Assembly (NCBI RefSeq): GCF_003590835.1
Contig: NZ_QYUQ01000002.1
Span: 4,836,001-4,900,000 of the forward strand
Source: Noviherbaspirillum sedimenti
Lineage (GTDB): Bacteria; Pseudomonadota; Gammaproteobacteria; Burkholderiales; Burkholderiaceae_D
Reading direction: 5' to 3'
DNA length: 64,000 bases
Part shown: piece after piece, positions 54,511 to 64,000 of the stretch
Layout of the letters: every line of letters starts with the position of its first letter
Position numbering within the stretch: position 1 is the first letter of the stretch
Position numbers and translations under genes: made by a program
The notes under the pieces: model-generated
Seen by the model: the letters and a program-made list of their open reading frames with translations, nothing else
Told to the model about the DNA's origin: nothing
The model's database searches: none

Positions 54511-55668
54511 TCAGCCGCCGCGCGCAGTCCTGACGGCGCGGCCCAGTTCGACCACGGACATCGCATAAAAGAAGCTGCGATTGTATTTTGTGATTGCAAA
54601 GAAATTGGCGGCGCCGAGCCAGTATTCGGTGGCTTCGCTGCCATTCTGCAAATCGACCAGGCCGTACGGCAAGTCGGCGGGGGCCTCGCCATTTGCCGCG
54701 ATCCCGGCGGTCGCCATTTCGGCCAGCGTGTATTTCGCTTCCAGCCCCTGGCCGATGTAGGCTTCCCAGCGGTTGTCGGGGTTGCCATTCATGCTGGTCG
54801 TGGTGACGGTCGCCGGAAAGGCGATCGGCTGGCCGCTTTGCCAGCCGTGCTGCACCAGGAAATTGGCAACGCTGCCAATGGCATCGACCTGGGAATTGCG
54901 CAAGTCGATCTTGCCATCGCCATCGAAATCGACAGCAAAATTGCGGATGCTGCCTGGCATGAATTGCGGCAATCCAATCGCCCCTGCGTAGGAACCCAGC
55001 AGCGTGAAGGGATCGATCGCGGATTCGCGGGACAACAGCAGGGTTTGCTCCAGCTGGCCGCGAAAGAATTTCATGCGGGCGGTGCGGTTGGGCGTGTCGG
55101 GATAATCGAAGCCAAGCGTGGTCAGGGTATCGAGCACGCGGAAATTGCCGGTGTTGCGACCATAGACGGTTTCCACGCCGATGATGCCGACGATGATTTC
55201 GGCCGGCACGCCATACATCTGCTCGGCGCGCTCGAGCGCCTGCGCATGCGTTTGCCAGAAGTCGGCGCCGGCCTGGATGCGCATCGGCTCGATGAAGCGG
55301 GCGCGATAGGCGCGCCAGTTTTTCGGCCGCCCAGGCGGCGCCGGCTTGACCAGCTGGATCGCGCTATCGACATACCTTGCTTCGCGAAACAGTATTTCCA
55401 GCGCCTTGCGGTCGAAACCATGACGCTCGACCATATCGTCGATGAAGGCCGCCACTTCCTGCCATTGGCCGAAGTTGGCAAATTCGCCGGGCTGCACCGC
55501 CTGATCAGCGGTTTTGCGCAGTTTGGGCTTGGCGGCTGTTTTTCTGTTGGCGGCATTTTCGGCCTTGACAGGCGCCGCCCAGACATGTGCTGTCACGACA
55601 GGTGCGGCCAGGGCGAGGGCGAGGACAAGAGAATGCATCGCGCGTCGCGACGGCTGGAAAAATTTCAT
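54511..55668 (-). CDS. mltB: Lytic murein transglycosylase B
   Basis: This 385-residue GH103 lytic transglycosylase has a signal peptide (AMHSLVLALALAAPVVTAHVWA), the catalytic Glu in IVGIIGVETVYGRNTGNFRVLDTLTTL, and the FMPGSIRNFAVDFDGDGKIDL segment. It cleaves peptidoglycan with anhydro-muropeptide formation. No lipobox is evident, so a soluble or inner-membrane-anchored form is likely. ATG 55668 overlaps the upstream stop (ATGA); ATG 55674 is also possible. Coupling to the transglutaminase gene makes it the fourth member of the moxR operon. Confidence 0.92.
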   Translation of the reverse strand: MKFFQPSRRAMHSLVLALALAAPVVTAHVWAAPVKAENAANRKTAAKPKLRKTADQAVQPGEFANFGQWQEVAAFIDDMVERHGFDRKALEILFREARYVDSAIQLVKPAPPGRPKNWRAYRARFIEPMRIQAGADFWQTHAQALERAEQMYGVPAEIIVGIIGVETVYGRNTGNFRVLDTLTTLGFDYPDTPNRTARMKFFRGQLEQTLLLSRESAIDPFTLLGSYAGAIGLPQFMPGSIRNFAVDFDGDGKIDLRNSQVDAIGSVANFLVQHGWQSGQPIAFPATVTTTSMNGNPDNRWEAYIGQGLEAKYTLAEMATAGIAANGEAPADLPYGLVDLQNGSEATEYWLGAANFFAITKYNRSFFYAMSVVELGRAVRTARGG

Positions 55669-57707
55669 CGGCATTGCTTGAGCAGGGATTTGAGGCGCGC
55701 GACGTGCACGGTCGCGGGTGAAGCGCTTACCGTACCATATTGCGCGGCTTCGTAACAGGACAGAAAACGTTCGGCAGCGATTTTTTTGTCATTGGAAAGC
55801 CCGCAAGACGGGTGCATGAGGCGCAGGCGATATGCGCGCGGCCCTTCATGCGCGGCGCGCGCCAGGCCCTGGCGTGCCATGGTCTTGCAAAAGCGCGAAT
55901 ACACGACCTGCAGCGGATCGATTTTGCGGCGATCGGCCAGCATGGGCCAGGCCAGCAGGGCCGCGATGATGGCGCCGCCTCCCAATAGCAGCATGGCCAG
56001 GGTGCGCCAGTCCGGTTCGTTGAAACCAAGCGACTCCAGCAGGCTTTTTTGCTTGTCGGGGGAATAGTTCAGCACCCACTGGTTCCAGCCATTGTTGATC
56101 GCATCCCAGTTGAAGCGCAGCGAGGCAAGCCAGGAGCGGGCTGCGGGGTTCAGGTTGATGACCCCGGCCAGTCCGCCTTGCCGCAGGTTGCGCGCGGGAT
56201 TGACTTCGATCCGGTGTGGCGCGACCGCAGCGGTCGGATCGACGCGCACCCAGCCGCGTCCTGCCAGCCAGATTTCGGCCCAGGCATGGGCATCGGACTG
56301 GCGCACCGTCAGGAAACCGTCGACCGGATTGACTTCGCCTCCCTGATAGCCGGTCACTACCCGCGCCGGCACACCGGCGGCGCGCATCAGCACCACGAAG
56401 GCGCTGGCGTAGTGTTCGCAAAAGCCGGCGCGGGTTCCAAACAGGAATTCATCCATCGCGTGGCGCCCCAGCGTGGGCGGCTCCAGCGTATAGCTGTAGG
56501 GTTGTTCGCGGAAATGCCGCAGCACTGCATTTGCCAGTTGCCAGTCGTCGCTGGCGCTGCTGCGCAGGCGGGCGGCGAATGCCATGGTGGCAGGGTTGTA
56601 GCCGGGCGGCAGCGCCAGCCAGCGACGTAGCGAGGCAGGCGCCGCATCGGCTTGCAGCGTGAAATCGACATGGGATACGGCGGTATAGCGGATGCGGTCA
56701 TGAATCGGCTGTGCTGCCGTCAACGCGCCATTGGCCTGGATCGTTGTCGGCAGACCGGGCATGAGCGGCGGCGACTGCGGCAATTCGAGCGCAAAGAGCC
56801 AGCGCTTGCCGTGCGGCTCGAGCGTCACCTGGTGGCGCAACGGCGATCCTTGCGGCTGCATGGCGATGGCAGAAGGCGTCAGCGCGCCAGGTTCGCTCTG
56901 CTGCTTCCAGCTGCGGCCATCGTAATCGTCCAGCACGACGCCGCGCCAGTACAGTCGGGACCTGGGCGGCGCCGGATCGATGAACCTGACGCGGAATGCG
57001 ACGTCGCCGGACAGCGCCAGCTGGGCGATATTCCCGGGCGCCATGATGTCGGACAAGCCGCTGCGACCGGTCTGGGCGTCGCCCGGCAAGCTCCACAGCG
57101 GGCCCTGGATACGCGGAAACAGGAAAAACATCAGCAGTGTCAGCGGCGCGGCCAGCAGTACGATCTGCAAACCCAGCCGCAAGCGCTTGAGAAGCGGCGG
57201 TGCGGCGCCGGTGTATTGGAAGGAGAGTTGCGCGCTCAGCAGCGTCACCGTGGCGAGCAAGGCCAGCAGCGCCGCACCGATGCCTTGTGAATGGAAAAAA
57301 CCAGCCAGGATCAGGAAGCAGCCGAGAAACAGGACCACGAACAGATCGCGCCTGGCGTGCATTTCCAGCAGCTTGAAGGCAAGCAGCAATACCAGTGTTG
57401 CCACCCCTGCCTCTTGCCCGAGCAGGGTCTTGAAGCTGGTATACACGCCTGCCATCGTCAGCACTGCCAGCGGCAGCAATAGCCAGCGTGGCGGCAGGCG
57501 GTTGCCGCGGAAAGTGATCCAGCCGCGCCACAGCAGCAAGGCGCCTGCGGTCAGCGCTATCCACGGCGGCACTTGGGTGGCGTGCGGCGCCAATACCAGG
57601 GCGCAGGCCAATAGCAGTAGCAGGGTGTCGGCCTTGTCGCGCGACATCGGCCGGGCGGCGCGCTGCGTTGCCTTTGAAAATGGCAGGAAGAAGATGGGTA
57701 GTTTCAT
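55665..57707 (-). CDS. TgpA-like membrane transglutaminase (DUF3488)
   Basis: This 680-residue protein has an N-terminal DUF3488 membrane region with 6-7 helices (about 20-190), a periplasmic transglutaminase-like domain (about 360-480) whose Cys-His-Asp triad is visible in GTRAGFCEHYASAFVVLMRAAGVPARVVTGYQGG and DAHAWAEIWL, a further membrane helix near 560, and a C-terminal DUF4129-like tail. Related TgpA of Pseudomonas is a periplasmic protease needed for growth. Overlaps of 4 bp link it to the DUF58 gene before and mltB after. Confidence 0.92.
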   Translation of the reverse strand: MKLPIFFLPFSKATQRAARPMSRDKADTLLLLLACALVLAPHATQVPPWIALTAGALLLWRGWITFRGNRLPPRWLLLPLAVLTMAGVYTSFKTLLGQEAGVATLVLLLAFKLLEMHARRDLFVVLFLGCFLILAGFFHSQGIGAALLALLATVTLLSAQLSFQYTGAAPPLLKRLRLGLQIVLLAAPLTLLMFFLFPRIQGPLWSLPGDAQTGRSGLSDIMAPGNIAQLALSGDVAFRVRFIDPAPPRSRLYWRGVVLDDYDGRSWKQQSEPGALTPSAIAMQPQGSPLRHQVTLEPHGKRWLFALELPQSPPLMPGLPTTIQANGALTAAQPIHDRIRYTAVSHVDFTLQADAAPASLRRWLALPPGYNPATMAFAARLRSSASDDWQLANAVLRHFREQPYSYTLEPPTLGRHAMDEFLFGTRAGFCEHYASAFVVLMRAAGVPARVVTGYQGGEVNPVDGFLTVRQSDAHAWAEIWLAGRGWVRVDPTAAVAPHRIEVNPARNLRQGGLAGVINLNPAARSWLASLRFNWDAINNGWNQWVLNYSPDKQKSLLESLGFNEPDWRTLAMLLLGGGAIIAALLAWPMLADRRKIDPLQVVYSRFCKTMARQGLARAAHEGPRAYRLRLMHPSCGLSNDKKIAAERFLSCYEAAQYGTVSASPATVHVARLKSLLKQCR

Positions 57708-58750
57708 CGCGCCTCCGGCTCGCCATACAGGGCAAGTTCGTGCAGGCAGGCGTCCTGGTGCGCCGGGCCAAGTGCCGGTGCCAGGCTGAAGCGCCCCAGG
57801 CGGAATGCATACGGCAGGCCGCGCGCTTCGGCTTCCAGCACCCAGCGTGTCATGCGCGACAGCCGCGTCTCCAGCGCCAGGGTAGCCGGCAGGCGGGTGA
57901 AGTCGAGCGCCAGTTCGCTGCTGCCGCCGCCTTCGAAATGCTTGCTCACCAATGGCGTGCCGTGCAAGCCATCCATGCGGGCGATCTGGCGCCAGGCCAG
58001 TTGTTTCAGGGAGTCGCCGCTCTGGTAGGCGCGGATGCCGGCAAAGTCATCATGGCCGGCGCCGCCAGAACCGTCAGCCTTGCCGCCGCCTTCCAGCGGC
58101 AGTGGCGGCGCGTCCATTTCCGGACGCGGGTATACCAGCACCCGCATGTCCGGTTGCCAGTAACTCCAGGCGCGCAAGAGCCCGAGCGGGAAGCGGGTTT
58201 GCAGGCGCACGCGCGGCGCTGCCAGCCAGCCGCGCCTGGCGGTGACGAGGCCCAGCAACTGCGTGCGCGTGGCGGCGCCCGGCAGGTCCACCGCTTGCTG
58301 CACATCGGGCAGTCCGGCGCCGGTGAAGCCCAGCCAGATGGCATAGCGGTCGCGCTTGCCGCGATTGGCCAGGTGCAGTGTAAATTGCGCTTCTTCGCCG
58401 GCATGGACAGGGCGCACGCGGCCCGGCACCAGCGTCAGGTGGGCGAGATTGCGGAAGGTGAAATGCATGTCGACCACGGCGCAGGCGGCCAGCAGAAAAG
58501 TCAGGCCAAAGCCCAGGCTGAGGTTGTAATTGACCGAGGCAATGAACAGCACCGCCAGCATGAGCCCGAATGCCAGGCCGGCGCGGGTGGGGATGATGAA
58601 CACGCGGCGCTGGTGCAGGTGAACTTCGCCGGGCTCGGGCGCGCCGACACGGAACAGCCAGCGGTCCAGTCGTTGGCGCAGGCGCCGTTGCAGCCCGCTG
58701 CCGCGCGAAAACAAGAGAGACATTCTCGACATCGCCTGCTGCGCCGCCAC
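57704..58750 (-). CDS. DUF58 domain protein
   Basis: A 348-residue protein: two membrane helices near residues 55-100 and a soluble von Willebrand A-like DUF58 domain containing PEMDAPPLP and the hallmark DDFAGIRAYQSGDSLKQLAWRQIARMDGL. In MoxR systems it is the adaptor between the AAA+ ATPase and membrane enzymes. GTG 58750, directly abutting the moxR stop, is the longest start; ATG 58732 is an alternative. Confidence 0.92.
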   Translation of the reverse strand: MAAQQAMSRMSLLFSRGSGLQRRLRQRLDRWLFRVGAPEPGEVHLHQRRVFIIPTRAGLAFGLMLAVLFIASVNYNLSLGFGLTFLLAACAVVDMHFTFRNLAHLTLVPGRVRPVHAGEEAQFTLHLANRGKRDRYAIWLGFTGAGLPDVQQAVDLPGAATRTQLLGLVTARRGWLAAPRVRLQTRFPLGLLRAWSYWQPDMRVLVYPRPEMDAPPLPLEGGGKADGSGGAGHDDFAGIRAYQSGDSLKQLAWRQIARMDGLHGTPLVSKHFEGGGSSELALDFTRLPATLALETRLSRMTRWVLEAEARGLPYAFRLGRFSLAPALGPAHQDACLHELALYGEPEAR

Positions 58751-59671
58751 TCAGACCGGTACCGACTGCATCAATCGGGTGACCAGGTCTCGGCTGGAAA
58801 GGGCTGCGCTGCCGGCGGTCTTCAGCGGACGCAGGCGATGCGCGGCGACCGGCGCCAGCACCGCTTGCACATCTTCCGGAATCACGTGATTGCGCCCCTC
58901 CAGCGCGGCCCAGGCGCGCGCGGCATGCAGCAGGGCGAGCGCGGCGCGCGGGCTCAATCCCTCGGCGAACAAGCCGTTCTGGCGCGAGGCTTGCGCCAGC
59001 GCCTGTACATAGTCGATCAGCGCGGCGGAAGCATGGATCTGCCTGGCCGCCTGCTGCGCCGTCTCGAGTTCCGCCGGGTGCATGGCCGGCGCCAGCGATT
59101 TCAGCAGGGCGCGGCGGTCCTCGCCCATCAGCAGGGCGCGCTCGGCGGCGCTATCCGGATAGCCGAGCGACAGGCACATCAGGAAGCGGTCCAGTTGCGA
59201 TTCGGGTAGCTGGAAGGTGCCGATCTGGTGGGTCGGGTTTTGCGTGGCGATGACGAAAAACGGCGCAGGCAAGCCGCGCGTGACGCCATCGGCCGTGACT
59301 TGCTTTTCCTCCATGGCTTCCAGCAGGGCCGACTGCGTCTTGGGCGTGGCGCGGTTGATTTCATCGGCCAGCAATACCTGGGTGAAGACCGGCCCGGGGT
59401 GGAACACGAAGTTGTTTTTTTCGCGGTCAAAAATCGAGATGCCCGCCACATCCGCCGGCAACAGGTCGCTGGTGAACTGGATGCGGTTGAATTTCAGGCC
59501 CAGCGAAATCGCCAGCGCATGGGCCAGCGTGGTCTTGCCTACCCCCGGCACATCCTCCAGCAGCAGGTGGCCGCCGGCCAGCAGGCAGACCAGGGCTTGG
59601 CGGACTTGCACTTCCTTGCCGATGACGATTTGATTGACCTGGCGGGCGACTGCGTGGACTTTGTCGAACAT
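58751..59671 (-). CDS. MoxR-type AAA+ ATPase
   Basis: A 306-residue MoxR-family chaperone ATPase. Walker A is GVGKTT (43-48), Walker B is VLLADEINRATPKTQSALLEAMEE, sensor 1 FVIATQNPTHQIGTFQLPESQLDRF, and the C-terminal lid SPRAALALLHAARAWAAL. ATG 59671 is chosen because the upstream codons are not family-like. First gene of the MoxR-DUF58-transglutaminase-MltB operon, a cell-envelope maintenance cluster. Confidence 0.93.
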   Translation of the reverse strand: MFDKVHAVARQVNQIVIGKEVQVRQALVCLLAGGHLLLEDVPGVGKTTLAHALAISLGLKFNRIQFTSDLLPADVAGISIFDREKNNFVFHPGPVFTQVLLADEINRATPKTQSALLEAMEEKQVTADGVTRGLPAPFFVIATQNPTHQIGTFQLPESQLDRFLMCLSLGYPDSAAERALLMGEDRRALLKSLAPAMHPAELETAQQAARQIHASAALIDYVQALAQASRQNGLFAEGLSPRAALALLHAARAWAALEGRNHVIPEDVQAVLAPVAAHRLRPLKTAGSAALSSRDLVTRLMQSVPV

Positions 59672-59885
59672 GAAGATTCCGGTAAAGTGAGAATATGTGA
59701 TGCGATTGTACGGATGATTTATTCTATGGCAGCATTGCTCAATCGCAAATATAAAAAACGGTGCCATGATGACAAATGTCCGGCATCAGTCTGTTTCTTG
59801 ATTAAACTGACATGGAAATGCTGGCGTAAAGGCGCTCACAAAAAGCGCAGACAAAAAAGCCGCAGAGAACATTCGAGGATGACAA

Positions 59886-60818
59886 ATGAGTACCGGTTTT
59901 TATACCCACGCCGCGTGCAAACGGCATGAAATGGGCGAGTGGCATCCGGAATCGCCGGCGCGCCTGTTGGCAATCGAAGACCAGCTGATTGCCAGCCGGA
60001 TCGATCCCTTCCTCGTGCACCGCGATGCGCCGCCCGCCAGCCTGGACGATGTTGCCCGGGTACACACCCCTGCTGCCATCGAACGTATCCGCCAGCACTT
60101 GCCGGCACCCGGTGCGCCGCATTACAGCCTGGACGGCGATACTTTGCTCAACCCCTACAGCTGGGATGCCGCGCTGCACGCGGCCGGCGCAGCCGTCGCT
60201 GCCACCGATGCGGTGCTGGCCGGCGAGCTTGCCAACGCATTCTGCTCGGTGCGCCCGCCCGGCCATCATGCCATGCCAGACGAGGCGATGGGTTTTTGCC
60301 TGTTCAATAATGTGGCAATCGCCGCCCGCCACGCGCTCGATGTGCACGGCCTGGAACGGATCGCCATCGTCGATTTCGACGTCCACCATGGCAACGGCAC
60401 CGAAGCTGCTTTCATCGACGAGCCGCGGGTGCTGATGGTCGGTTTTTTTCAGCATCCCTTCTATCCCTACAGCGGCACTACCGCAATTGGCGCGCATGCC
60501 GTCAACGTGCCGGTGCCTGCCTACAGCGGCGGTGATGTGGTGCGCCAGCTGGTCAGCGAGCGCTGGTTGCCGGCGCTGCATGCGCACCGTCCGCAGATGT
60601 TGTTCGTTTCGGCCGGTTTCGACGCCCATCGCGAAGACGACCTCGGCCAGCTCGGGTTGGTGGAGGCCGACTATGCCTGGCTGACGCAGCAGATCATGGC
60701 AATCGCCGACCAGTACGCAGAGGGGCGCATTGTCAGTTGTCTGGAAGGCGGCTACAACCTCTCGGCCCTGGGGCGCAGCGTCGTTGCGCATCTCAAGGTG
60801 CTGGCCCGGCTCGACTGA
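59886..60818 (+). CDS. Histone deacetylase-like (acetylpolyamine/APAH-type) amidohydrolase
   Basis: This 310-residue class II HDAC-fold enzyme has the zinc ligands D165 and H167 (IVDFDVHHGNGTEAAF) and D246 (SAGFDAHREDDLG), the acid-base His pair H127-H128 (RPPGHHA) and a C-terminal GGYN motif. Bacterial relatives deacetylate acetylated polyamines or protein lysines. ATG 59886 follows AGGATGA. Monocistronic; divergent from moxR. Confidence 0.92.
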   Translation: MSTGFYTHAACKRHEMGEWHPESPARLLAIEDQLIASRIDPFLVHRDAPPASLDDVARVHTPAAIERIRQHLPAPGAPHYSLDGDTLLNPYSWDAALHAAGAAVAATDAVLAGELANAFCSVRPPGHHAMPDEAMGFCLFNNVAIAARHALDVHGLERIAIVDFDVHHGNGTEAAFIDEPRVLMVGFFQHPFYPYSGTTAIGAHAVNVPVPAYSGGDVVRQLVSERWLPALHAHRPQMLFVSAGFDAHREDDLGQLGLVEADYAWLTQQIMAIADQYAEGRIVSCLEGGYNLSALGRSVVAHLKVLARLD

Positions 60819-60893
60819 GCCGCATGCACGCAACGGACGGCGGGCGCCGGCAAACGGGTAGAATAGCGCCTCAATTCTTTCGTAAAGCTTTAC

Positions 60894-61814
60894 ATGTCCA
60901 TACAATGGTTCCCCGGTCACATGAATTCGGCGCGCCGCCAGGCGGCCGAAACCATGGAAAAGACCGACATGGTGGTCGAGGTCCTCGACGCCCGCCTGCC
61001 GCAAGCCAGTTGCAATCCGATGATCGAGCAATTGCGGGTATTCCGGCAGCGTCCCTGCCTGAAAATCCTCAACAAGGCTGACCTGGCCGACCCTGTCGCG
61101 ACGCAAGCCTGGCTGGACTTCTACAACAAGCAAAAGAATGTGCACGCCGTGGCGCTGAGCTGCAAGAAGCCGGTCGATGTTGCAAAAATACCAGGCTTTT
61201 GCCTGAAGATCGCGCCGCACCGGGGTACGGCGCTCAAGCCCTTGCGCATCATGATCATGGGCATTCCCAACGTCGGCAAATCGACACTGATGAATGCGCT
61301 GTTGAAAAAGCGCGTGGCCAAGGTCGGCGACGAGCCGGCCGTGACCAAGACCCAGCAGCGGCTTTACCTGGGCAACAGCATGGTGCTGGTCGATACCCCC
61401 GGCATGCTGTGGCCGAAGATCGCCCATCCGACCGATGGCCTGATGCTGGCCGCCAGCCACGCCATCGGCAGCAATGCCCTGATCGAGGAAGAAGTCGCCA
61501 CCTTTCTCGCCGGCGTGCTGCTGGAGCGCTATCCTCAATTGCTCGCCGCGCGCTACGGTGTGGCGACTGCCGGCATCGATGCGGTCGACGTGATCGAGGG
61601 CGTGGCGCAGAAACGCGGCTTCCGGCAAAAGGGCGGCGAGTTCGACTATGAAAAGGCCTCCCACACCTTCCTGCAGGATTACCGCAGCGGGGCGCTTGGC
61701 CGCATCAGCCTGGAGACGCCGGAAAGCCGTCTGGCGCTGCTGGCCAGCTACCAGGCCCCGCAGAGCCTTGGGCTGGCATCCGAACCGGAAGCAGAGACGG
61801 ATCGCGACGACTGA
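60894..61814 (+). CDS. ylqF: Ribosome biogenesis GTPase YlqF/RbgA family
   Basis: A 306-residue circularly permuted GTPase: G4 (NKAD, 60-63) precedes G1 (GIPNVGKST, 123-131), with G3 DTPG at 167-170. The N-terminal WFPGHMNSARRQ is a YlqF hallmark. RbgA homologues act late in 50S subunit assembly. Separated from groEL by a terminator. Confidence 0.94.
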   Translation: MSIQWFPGHMNSARRQAAETMEKTDMVVEVLDARLPQASCNPMIEQLRVFRQRPCLKILNKADLADPVATQAWLDFYNKQKNVHAVALSCKKPVDVAKIPGFCLKIAPHRGTALKPLRIMIMGIPNVGKSTLMNALLKKRVAKVGDEPAVTKTQQRLYLGNSMVLVDTPGMLWPKIAHPTDGLMLAASHAIGSNALIEEEVATFLAGVLLERYPQLLAARYGVATAGIDAVDVIEGVAQKRGFRQKGGEFDYEKASHTFLQDYRSGALGRISLETPESRLALLASYQAPQSLGLASEPEAETDRDD

Positions 61815-61863
61815 GTCCGGTTGCGCGCTGCAAATAAAAAGCGACATACAAGAAACGACAAAT

Positions 61864-61904
61864 AAAAAGCCTGCAAGGCGCAAACCTTGCAGGCTTTTTT
61901 ATTT
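61864..61904. terminator. Strong bidirectional terminator
   Basis: AAAAAGCCTGCAAGG pairs with CCTTGCAGGCTTTTTT across a 6-base loop, flanked by A and T runs, between the ylqF and groEL stops. Confidence 0.93.
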
Positions 61905-61909
61905 CCAGG

Positions 61910-61937
61910 CCGTCAAGAGATTTTCATCTCTTGACGG
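61910..61937 (-). terminator. Second perfect 12-bp hairpin downstream of groEL
   Basis: CCGTCAAGAGAT (61910-61921), a TTTC loop and its exact complement (61926-61937) lie 12 bp after the groEL stop, immediately before the terminator at 61864-61904. It has no T-run of its own and may protect the groESL 3' end. Confidence 0.6.
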
Positions 61938-61949
61938 GCCGGGAGGCAA

Positions 61950-63611
<1,662 letters not shown>

Positions 63612-63642
63612 TTAATTGGAATATTCGTATGAGGTCCGAAGA

Positions 63643-63933
63643 TTACTTCTGGACGATTGCCATGATGTCTTCTTCGCGCATCACCAGCAGTTCTTCGCCG
63701 GCGACCTTGACGGCCTGGCCGGAATACTTGCCGAACAGGACGCGATCGCCGACCTTGACGTCGAGCGGACGGACTTTGCCGTCTTCCAGGATCTTGCCAT
63801 TGCCGACGGCAAGCACTTCACCTTGATCCGGCTTTTCTGCAGCGGCTTCAGGCAGGACGATGCCGGAAGCGGTTTTGGTTTCCTGATCCAGACGCTTGAC
63901 GATGACGCGATCGTGCAAAGGACGAAGGTTCAT
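63643..63933 (-). CDS. groS: Co-chaperonin GroES
   Basis: A 96-residue Gro[31 protein letters not shown] contains the mobile loop, and the sequence ends [10 protein letters not shown]. It is the first gene of groESL; AAAGGAG precedes the ATG. The promoter and any CIRCE-type or sigma-32 element would be upstream of 63950, mostly outside the window. Confidence 0.98.
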   Translation of the reverse strand: MNLRPLHDRVIVKRLDQETKTASGIVLPEAAAEKPDQGEVLAVGNGKILEDGKVRPLDVKVGDRVLFGKYSGQAVKVAGEELLVMREEDIMAIVQK

Positions 63934-64000
63934 ACAAACTCCTTTAATTTCAATAGGTTGTGGTTATTTTCCGCAGGCATGCCACAAACCGTGGAACCCA

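Noticed and set aside
59802..61883. 693-codon minus-strand frame across the deacetylase-like and ylqF genes
   Set aside because: It spans two well-supported plus-strand genes and their spacer; composition is shadow-like.

Overview
The window reads as a piece of a betaproteobacterial chromosome, most likely Burkholderiales and probably Oxalobacteraceae (Herbaspirillum/Herminiimonas/Collimonas-like). The basis is the gene order gyrA-serC-pheA-tyrA-aroA-cmk-rpsA-ihfB-lapA-lapB, the GC-rich core genes and a tmRNA whose tag peptide is ANDNSYALAA. The species is an inference; no 16S gene lies here.

Two very different halves meet at the tmRNA gene (24316-24676). The left half (1-24.3 kb) is accessory. 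It opens with a TetR regulator and a wrecked mobile element (an IS4-type transposase start fused in frame to the end of a group II intron maturase). A large aromatic-compound catabolic locus follows (1.9-17.6 kb). One arm is LysR-controlled: FAD monooxygenase, two-domain VOC protein, alpha/beta hydrolase, GlcG/HbpS-like protein, FAA hydrolase. The second arm is gentisate dioxygenase, fumarylpyruvate hydrolase, glutathione-dependent maleylpyruvate isomerase, a second FAD monooxygenase, a genuine type I extradiol dioxygenase, an amidohydrolase, a carboxylesterase and a flavin reductase. A sodium:solute symporter that could have fed the pathway is a pseudogene. Next come a 5'-nucleotidase lipoprotein, a Fic protein with an operator-like inverted repeat, and a graveyard of gene fragments (umuC, SDR, phage scaffold, N4-gp56 capsid, phage lysis genes), with an intact-looking yefM-yoeB toxin-antitoxin pair and a stub of a P4-type integrase beside the tmRNA.

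The right half (24.3-64 kb) is conserved housekeeping sequence: gph-ubiG, an OmpA-family protein, gyrA through cmk (serine, phenylalanine, tyrosine and chorismate synthesis), rpsA-ihfB-lapA-lapB, a ComEA-like protein, a glycosyltransferase/amylo-alpha-1,6-glucosidase pair, cysM, a small HTH protein, DUF1415, yaeQ, rnk, gdhA, a six-gene Mrp-type cation/proton antiporter operon, a MoxR-DUF58-transglutaminase-MltB operon, a histone-deacetylase-like amidohydrolase, a YlqF-type GTPase and groES-groEL.

The most promising uncharacterised system is the aromatic locus: two parallel FAD-monooxygenase plus VOC-protein pairs, only one of which keeps the extradiol metal triad, combined with ester and amide hydrolases and a complete gentisate lower pathway. 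Its layout recalls the flavonoid-degradation (fde) locus of Herbaspirillum, but the substrate cannot be read from sequence.
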